The translations under genes and the position numbers were made by a program. Below are positions 59,674-64,000 of a DNA stretch of 64,000 nucleotides, piece after piece (position 1 is the first letter of the stretch; each line of letters begins with the position of its first letter). Origin of the DNA: Candidatus Nitrosotenuis aquarius (GTDB lineage Archaea > Thermoproteota > Nitrososphaeria > Nitrososphaerales > Nitrosopumilaceae); contig NZ_CP024808.1 of assembly GCF_002787055.1 (NCBI RefSeq), forward strand, positions 1,018,328 through 1,082,327, written 5' to 3'. The notes beneath the pieces are model-generated. The model worked only from the letters and a program-made list of their open reading frames with translations, did no database searches and was not told the DNA's origin.

Positions 59674-60834
59674 GTGAAAATCAAAGACGCTTTTAATGAT
59701 AAATCAATTAAGGTCCCATTTTTTGCCCCTGAAATAACTTCTGAAGATAAAAAAGCAGTATTATCAGCATTAAATTCCACACTTCTTACAGATGGTCCAA
59801 AATTAAGAGAGTTTGAGAACAAATTTGCCAGTTTTACTGGAGCAAAATATGCAGTAGGCGTATCCAATGCAACATCTGCACTTCATTTATCACTCAAGGC
59901 ATGTGGTATAGGGAAAGGAGATGAAGTGATTATTCCAGATATGACGTTTGTTGCTACTGCAAGCGCTGTTGTTTTGGCTGGAGCAACACCAGTTCTGGCA
60001 GACATAGAAAGAAAAAATTTCAATATTTCTTCTGAATCTATTGAAGAAAATATAAGTTCTAGAACTAAAGCAATTTTACCAGTACATTTTGCTGGCAAGG
60101 TATGTGATATTGACAAGATTAGAAAGATAGCAAAAAAACACAACTTGAAATTAATTGAAGACTCTGCTCACGCCATAGGAACCAAGTTTGGGGATGACCA
60201 TGTCGGAACATTTGGAGATGCTGGCTGCTTTAGTTTCTATCCTACTAAAAATATCACTACCATTGAAGGCGGAATGGTAATTACTAATTCAAAAGATATA
60301 GCGACTTATGTTAGAACGTTAAGAAACCACGGCATATTGAAATCACTGTCAGAAAGATATTCCAAGGGAAGACCATGGGAATATAACGTCTTAGAACCCG
60401 GATATAATTATAGATTAGATGAGATAAGATCTGCGTTGGGCATTAGCCAGTTAAAAAGAATCAATGCTTTGAATTCTAAAAGAAAAGAAGCCTTTGCTTA
60501 TTATAATAATAAGCTGGAATCCAGCAAAGGGATCATAACCCCGTCAATACCCAATGACAACTCACATTCTTTCCATCTTTACATAATTAGAGTATTAAAA
60601 GAACAACACGGATCATCGAGGGACGCGGTATTCAAGAAACTTGTCAAAAGTGGTGTGAGAGTATCGGTCCATTACAAACCAATACATCAATTCACCACAT
60701 TCAAAAAAATAGTCAAGATAAGAGGAAGTTTAGAAAACACAATGCAGGTCTATAAAGAAATACTAACTCTACCTCTATATCCACAGATATCTAGAAGATT
60801 ACAAGACATAGTGATCAAAAGCATATTGAGTTAG
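59674..60834 (+). CDS. pseC: DegT-family aminotransferase, best PseC candidate
   Basis: Transaminase of 386 residues from GTG 59674. It matches the PseC pattern throughout: VPFFAPEITSEDKKAVLSAL, YAVGVSNATSALHLSLKACGIGKGDEVI, ILPVHFAGKVCDIDKI, LIEDSAHAIGTKFGDD, FSFYPTKNITTIEGGM (Schiff-base Lys), RTLRNHGILKSLSERYSKGRPWEYNVLEPGYNYRLDEIRSALGISQLKRI. PseC aminates C4 of the PseB product. It lies 20 kb away from pseB, unlike the DegT gene next to PseI, so the symbol is tentative. Confidence 0.82.
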   Translation: MKIKDAFNDKSIKVPFFAPEITSEDKKAVLSALNSTLLTDGPKLREFENKFASFTGAKYAVGVSNATSALHLSLKACGIGKGDEVIIPDMTFVATASAVVLAGATPVLADIERKNFNISSESIEENISSRTKAILPVHFAGKVCDIDKIRKIAKKHNLKLIEDSAHAIGTKFGDDHVGTFGDAGCFSFYPTKNITTIEGGMVITNSKDIATYVRTLRNHGILKSLSERYSKGRPWEYNVLEPGYNYRLDEIRSALGISQLKRINALNSKRKEAFAYYNNKLESSKGIITPSIPNDNSHSFHLYIIRVLKEQHGSSRDAVFKKLVKSGVRVSVHYKPIHQFTTFKKIVKIRGSLENTMQVYKEILTLPLYPQISRRLQDIVIKSILS

Positions 60835-60904
60835 TGTGTATTTTTTGAATTATTTAATAGGAGATTTTATTATAGTCAGGATGAGTTTCTTTGGTGAACA
60901 CTGA

Positions 60905-61789
60905 TTGAATATTGTAATTGGCATACCAGCATATAACGAAGAAAGAAAAATAGGAAAACTTGTATCGGAGTTAAAAAGAAGATTCGATAACATAGTAATT
61001 TGTAATGACGGTTCAACAGATGCTACATCTAAGATTGTTCATGATCTAGGTGTAGTTGTAATTGATCATGAGAAGAACTTAGGCTATGGTGCTGCAATAA
61101 AGAGTATTTTTTTAAAAGCTAGAGATCTGAACGCAGATGCGCTAATAACATTTGATGCAGACGGCCAACATAGAATAGAAGATATCAACAAAGTTCTTGA
61201 TCCAATATTACATGAGGATGCAGACATTGTAATTGGTTCAAGATTCATGAATGAAAAAAGCCAGAATATTCCAGAATATCGAAAAATAGGCATTAAGGCA
61301 TTGACAAAAGTTGCAAATGTCTCATTGAGCGAAAAACTCACAGATTCACAAAGCGGTTTTAGAGCATACAATAGAAAAGTTCTCTCTGAGATAACACCGA
61401 CAGATTCTGGTATGGGTGTATCAACAGAGATTTTAATCAAGGCAAATAAAAATAAATTCAAGATAATAGAAGTACCAATAACAGTTCTTTATGACGGTGA
61501 TACTTCAACTCATAATCCAGTATCGCATGGGACCTCTGTTTTGTTGAGCACATTAAAGTATACAGCAATAGAACACCCCCTGAAATTTTATGGTATTCCA
61601 GGAATGATTCTTTTAGGCATAGGATTATTCTTTGTTTTATGGACTATTCAATATTATGGGGAATTTCGCGTTTTTCATTTGACTTTAGCTGCAATAGCCA
61701 CTGGGACAATGATTTTTGGATTGGTGGCATTGACTACGGCGGTATTGTTATTTTCTTTAATCAATGTGATAAGAGAAAACAAGAATTGA
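60905..61789 (+). CDS. GT2 polyprenyl-phosphate glycosyltransferase, DPM1-like with two C-terminal helices
   Basis: Transfers a sugar to a polyprenyl phosphate to form the lipid-linked precursor. From a TTG it has 294 residues. IVIGIPAYNEERKIGKLV, ICNDGSTDATSKIV, KNLGYGAAIKSIF and ITFDADGQHRIED (DxD metal site) with DIVIGSRFM are the dolichol-phosphate sugar synthase pattern. Two membrane helices at about 228-290 (FYGIPGMILLGIGLFFVLWTI and GTMIFGLVALTTAVLLFSLI) close the protein. Next gene, 12 bases on, is a flippase. Confidence 0.9.
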   Translation: MNIVIGIPAYNEERKIGKLVSELKRRFDNIVICNDGSTDATSKIVHDLGVVVIDHEKNLGYGAAIKSIFLKARDLNADALITFDADGQHRIEDINKVLDPILHEDADIVIGSRFMNEKSQNIPEYRKIGIKALTKVANVSLSEKLTDSQSGFRAYNRKVLSEITPTDSGMGVSTEILIKANKNKFKIIEVPITVLYDGDTSTHNPVSHGTSVLLSTLKYTAIEHPLKFYGIPGMILLGIGLFFVLWTIQYYGEFRVFHLTLAAIATGTMIFGLVALTTAVLLFSLINVIRENKN

Positions 61790-61801
61790 ACAAGTTAAGA
61801 T

Positions 61802-62971
61802 ATGGATGATGTTGTAGATAATATTAAAAATAAACTAGTTGGCCTAAAAGGACTGGCCTCAATTGGATTGGCAGATATAATAGGAAACGCAATTACTGTT
61901 TTGTTTTGGTTTTACATAGCATCGAGATTAGATCCGCATGATTATGGCCAGATTCAATATTTTCTTGGAATTGCTGGAACTGCATCTTACATTTCTTTGA
62001 TTGGTACACAGAATACAATTACAGTATATACTGCAAAAAATATCAACGTTCAATCTACATTATACTTAATATCACTACTAGTAGGATTAGTTTCTTCCAT
62101 CGCAATAATGATAATTTTTTACAGAATCGATGTAGTTTTGCTACTTTTTGGATATATAATAAACACATTAGCCATAGGAGAACTACTAGGGAGAAAAGAT
62201 TACACGATTTATGCTAGATACACCCTGATACAAAAAGGACTTACTTTAGCACTTGGGATCGGATTTTATTTTGCTTTTGGAGCAAATGGGATAATTTTTG
62301 CATTAGCACTTTCATACATAGGATTTTCCATTAGAATCTATAAAAGACTTAGAAGTAATAAGATAAATTTTTCATTGGTAAAACAACGATCTAGATTTAT
62401 TGCAAATAACTATTTCCTGATTTTAGCTGGTGGACTTGCAGGTCAAGCTGACAAATTAGTTATAGCACCATTACTAGGGTTTGCTATTTTGGGTAATTAT
62501 TCACTAGCAGTACAATTTTTTGGTGGACTCATGATATTTTCAAATATTATTTACAAATACATAGTTCCAGAAGATTCCTCAGGAAATTTAAACAGAAAAT
62601 TAAAGATCTACACAGTTGTGATTTCTGTAATAATCACAACGCTGGGGATAACACTGCTTCCGTATCTGATACCAGCATTTTTCCCCAAATTTACATCAGC
62701 AGTAGAAGCAATACAGATTATGAGTTTGGCCATAATTCCCACTACTATGAACATGATATACGTTTCAAAGTTTTTAGCTTCTGAGAATAGTAGAATTCTA
62801 TTAATAGCATCAGTTGTTGCTTTGAGCGCAACAGTTTCAGGTACAATAGCATTTGGTCACATGTTTGGGACGCGTGGAGTGGCTTCTGCCTTTGTTCTTT
62901 CTGCCTCGTTAGAAGTGATATTTTTGATTTTTGCAAACCACAGACAAGGCAAATTGCAACAAATGCAATGA
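61802..62971 (+). CDS. oligosaccharide flippase (Wzx/MATE-like)
   Basis: Multi-helix membrane protein of 389 residues with about eleven hydrophobic segments, e.g. LADIIGNAITVLFWFYIASRLDPHDYGQIQYFLG, the N-terminal signature of the polysaccharide transporter family, and IMSLAIIPTTMNMIYVSKFLASEN late in the protein. It would flip lipid-linked oligosaccharide to the outside. Shorter than bacterial Wzx (about 420-480), but archaeal relatives vary. Coupled closely to the GT2 gene before it, which fits a common pathway of lipid-linked sugar assembly and export. Confidence 0.86.
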   Translation: MDDVVDNIKNKLVGLKGLASIGLADIIGNAITVLFWFYIASRLDPHDYGQIQYFLGIAGTASYISLIGTQNTITVYTAKNINVQSTLYLISLLVGLVSSIAIMIIFYRIDVVLLLFGYIINTLAIGELLGRKDYTIYARYTLIQKGLTLALGIGFYFAFGANGIIFALALSYIGFSIRIYKRLRSNKINFSLVKQRSRFIANNYFLILAGGLAGQADKLVIAPLLGFAILGNYSLAVQFFGGLMIFSNIIYKYIVPEDSSGNLNRKLKIYTVVISVIITTLGITLLPYLIPAFFPKFTSAVEAIQIMSLAIIPTTMNMIYVSKFLASENSRILLIASVVALSATVSGTIAFGHMFGTRGVASAFVLSASLEVIFLIFANHRQGKLQQMQ

Positions 62972-63019
62972 TCTACATGTAAATACTTAAAAGATGGATC
63001 ATAAGATTTTAAAATAAAA

Positions 63020-64000
63020 TTGTCATTTTCCAAAAATTTAGGGTTATTGTATTATTTGTTTCCGTTCATTTTTGTGACTAAAAATAAAATCTCATTAATT
63101 TTATCAATACTTCGTGGAGCAAAATACCATAAGATAAAACTGTTAGACGGCACAGTTGTAAAATTCCATTATTTGCAATTTAATACAATGCTTGCATTTC
63201 TTGGCATTTTGACATTTGCTAATTCTTATTCAGTAAAGCAAGACAGAAAATTAGAAGTGGTGTTTGGTAAGAGGAGTAAATTCACTATTCCGTTAGACAA
63301 CATGACATTTGAAGATAGTAATCTAATATTGACGTTATTTGGTTGCCTAAGACATGGTGCAGATTTTGTTACTAATGAAGAAGACTTTAGATATCGAAGA
63401 GATAAGACAATTAAGATAACAGAAGAAAATGGAAAGAAAATTCTTGAGCTTGCTAATGGAATAAAATTCTACATCGATTCCATTCATCCCGGAAATACGA
63501 TCACCGCAACATTTACCCAAGACATCCACACCATGAATAGAGAAAAAAATTGGTCTGGAAAAACAGTAATTGATGTTGGGCCGGAATGTGGAGATACTCC
63601 TTTGTATTACGCCAATTTGGGAGCTAGAGTATATGCATTTGAACCAATAAAGGCACATTATGATGCTATGATCAAAAACATTGAGTTGAATCCTCATTTA
63701 GCGGAACGAATAACTCCAATCAATGCAGCTATTGGAAAAGATGGTATGCTAACATTCTATCAAAATGCTAAAGCAAACATTGCGGAAATGGCATCATATG
63801 TGTACAATGTTCACGGGAAGGATGTTAAGACTACTCAAGTCAAAGGGTATAGTTTTAGATCATTATTTACGGAATTTAAAATTAGTCATGTAGATTTGTT
63901 CAAAATAGATTGCAAGGGATGTGAGTTTGAGCTTACCCCTGATGTTTTAGAAAATGTTGACGCAGTGAAGATCTCTAACACATATGATGAAAATCCAGAA
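63020..64000 (+). CDS. FkbM-family methyltransferase, truncated by the window edge
   Basis: Open from TTG 63020 to the last base with no stop (327 codons seen). The first 150 residues are hydrophobic-to-mixed and lack a known domain; residues about 175-325 are an FkbM methyltransferase: TVIDVGPECGDTPLYYANLGARVYAFEPIKAHYDAMIKNIELN (motif I and II) and HVDLFKIDCKGCEFEL (the family's KIDCKGCE motif). The TTG is preferred because no ATG or GTG lies before the conserved part except deep within. The gene continues to the right; more of the glycan locus probably follows. Confidence 0.85.
   Translation, partial: MSFSKNLGLLYYLFPFIFVTKNKISLILSILRGAKYHKIKLLDGTVVKFHYLQFNTMLAFLGILTFANSYSVKQDRKLEVVFGKRSKFTIPLDNMTFEDSNLILTLFGCLRHGADFVTNEEDFRYRRDKTIKITEENGKKILELANGIKFYIDSIHPGNTITATFTQDIHTMNREKNWSGKTVIDVGPECGDTPLYYANLGARVYAFEPIKAHYDAMIKNIELNPHLAERITPINAAIGKDGMLTFYQNAKANIAEMASYVYNVHGKDVKTTQVKGYSFRSLFTEFKISHVDLFKIDCKGCEFELTPDVLENVDAVKISNTYDENPE

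Noticed and set aside
1-64000. CRISPR arrays, rRNA genes or transposase-bearing insertion sequences
   Set aside because: No regularly spaced repeats, rRNA-like stretches or transposase motifs were noticed on reading; a systematic repeat search was not possible.

Overview
The window reads as chromosome from an ammonia-oxidising archaeon (Thaumarchaeota / Nitrososphaeria, Nitrosopumilus- or Nitrosarchaeum-like). Grounds: a heme-copper oxidase operon with tandem cupredoxin domains and a half-size heme A synthase, an F420-dependent redox pair (NpdG-type reductase plus PPOX protein), an intron-containing tRNA-Lys, an archaeal nucleotidyltransferase of the long RmlA type, AT-rich DNA, and many genes starting with TTG or leaderless ATG. 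Species cannot be fixed from sequence alone. No stretch over 300 bases lacks a gene.

Region 1 (1-15205, AT-rich) is a defence island: McrBC (McrB carries DUF7662-like and EVE/PUA-like segments), two small proteins, a large single-chain adenine methyltransferase with an N-terminal PD-(D/E)xK nuclease, a divergent ParB-like / SNF2 helicase / DUF3883 gene set, a type II restriction-modification pair (SPPY methyltransferase plus PmeII-like endonuclease), and an RNase J-like beta-CASP metallo-beta-lactamase.

Region 2 (15206-21540, visibly higher GC up to about 19 kb) looks like an integrated virus-derived element: a tightly overlapping leftward operon encoding a Cys-rich peptide, a P-loop replication ATPase, a small helical protein, a zinc ribbon and a terminase split exactly into ATPase and nuclease genes, plus RHH and winged-helix regulators and a tyrosine integrase that lies against the 3' end of tRNA-Lys(CTT). 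No capsid, portal or tail genes are seen, so it may be a remnant or a satellite. The opposite attachment site was not found, so the defence genes could be cargo of the same element.

Region 3 (21.6-29.8 kb) is housekeeping: SRPBCC protein, CtaA, cupredoxin, CoxA, CoxB and a membrane partner, histidine phosphatase, NpdG, PPOX, aminotransferase, tRNA-Arg(TCG).

Region 4 (29.97-64 kb, AT-rich) is a large surface-glycan locus interrupted by a few core genes (MIP18-PqqD fusion, mtnA). It holds a complete candidate pseudaminic acid route (PseB, PseC-like aminotransferases, PseH-like GNAT, PseG, PseI, two CMP-sugar transferases of the SpsF type, and a PseA/WbpG-like amidotransferase), dTDP-sugar genes (RmlA, RmlB, cupin), several epimerases, GT-B and GT2/GT4 glycosyltransferases, a flippase, FkbM methyltransferases, and a polysaccharide deacetylase. 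Inside it sits an unexpected operon FkbH - acyl carrier protein - MaoC hydratase - AcpS next to a left-handed beta-helix acyltransferase. Together these look like a self-contained ACP-dependent acyl-donor unit for decorating archaeal surface sugars, which is the most striking content of the window along with the ParB/SNF2/DUF3883 defence module and the virion-less terminase element.
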